DNA of 34,924 bases from Acidobacteriaceae bacterium (GTDB lineage: Bacteria > Acidobacteriota > Terriglobia > Terriglobales > Acidobacteriaceae). Positions within the stretch are counted from its first letter, which is position 1; the number at the start of each line of letters is the position of its first letter. The position numbers and the translations under genes were made by a program. Below are positions 34,767 to 34,924 of the stretch, one piece after another. Where the stretch lies: assembly GCA_030038435.1 (NCBI GenBank), contig JASHOY010000082.1, forward strand, positions 1-34,924. The letters are read 5' to 3'. Below the pieces are notes generated by a model. The model was not told the origin of the DNA. It did no database searches and saw nothing but the letters and a program-made list of their open reading frames with translations.

Positions 34767-34924
34767 GAGAACTCATCAATGGCTTCGATAGGCTGTGACA
34801 ATCGAAACCCATATTTCGATAGATAAGGTCATTTTTGCCTTTTGCTTACGGCCGTCGGGACCTGACTCCGGGTGAAGCTGGCCTAGATTTCTGCCCGGTT
34901 GTTGCAGAAAATGGCGAAGGGCTG

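Overview
The window looks like a chromosomal segment of an Acidobacteriota soil bacterium (Terriglobia/Acidobacteriaceae type). This is inferred from gene content, not from a marker gene: an Oar-like TonB-dependent receptor with an N-terminal carboxypeptidase-regulatory domain, several Tat-exported carbohydrate-active proteins, a RhaT-family sugar permease, a RibBA with a degenerate GTP cyclohydrolase half, and moderately GC-rich DNA with TTGACA-type promoters. No rRNA, tRNA, CRISPR array or intact transposase was seen.

Region 1 (1-6718) is the most unusual part. A tightly packed minus-strand operon runs Gfo/Idh/MocA oxidoreductase > solute-binding-protein-like protein > class III (CaiB/BaiF) CoA-transferase > second solute-binding-protein-like protein > RhaT-like permease > IclR regulator (cut by the left edge). 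A MaoC-like dehydratase is transcribed divergently. The first four junctions overlap by 8, 4, 8 and 4 bases, so translation is probably coupled. Both solute-binding-like proteins lack a visible signal peptide and there is no ABC permease or ATPase, so they may act in the cytoplasm on or with acyl-CoA metabolism.

Region 2 (7061-13964) holds a Tat-exported GH38-like protein with an altered metal motif, 6-phosphogluconate dehydrogenase (gnd), a self-contained 75-residue small-protein unit with its own promoter and terminator, and ribBA. Region 3 (13965-17990) is gene-poor. It has one copy of a putative dispersed repeat, a second IclR regulator, a decayed amidohydrolase and an NCS1 permease.

Region 4 (17992-23646) has a frameshifted Oar-like outer-membrane receptor, divergent from a coupled pair of Tat-signal proteins (a xylose-isomerase-like TIM barrel and an amidohydrolase). 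This looks like a periplasmic sugar or lactone catabolism unit.

Region 5 (24329-29361) has a DUF2235 alpha/beta hydrolase divergent from a lipoprotein and a small helical protein, then an SDR oxidoreductase and a membrane-anchored diguanylate cyclase with an intact GGDEF motif and I-site. Region 6 (29744-34693) has a Tat-exported GH101-like glycosidase, an IS481-like terminal relic, a strongly structured inverted repeat, and katG.

As a whole the segment suggests a heterotroph that degrades complex carbohydrates and exports several folded enzymes through Tat. Two IclR regulators mark separate catabolic islands.
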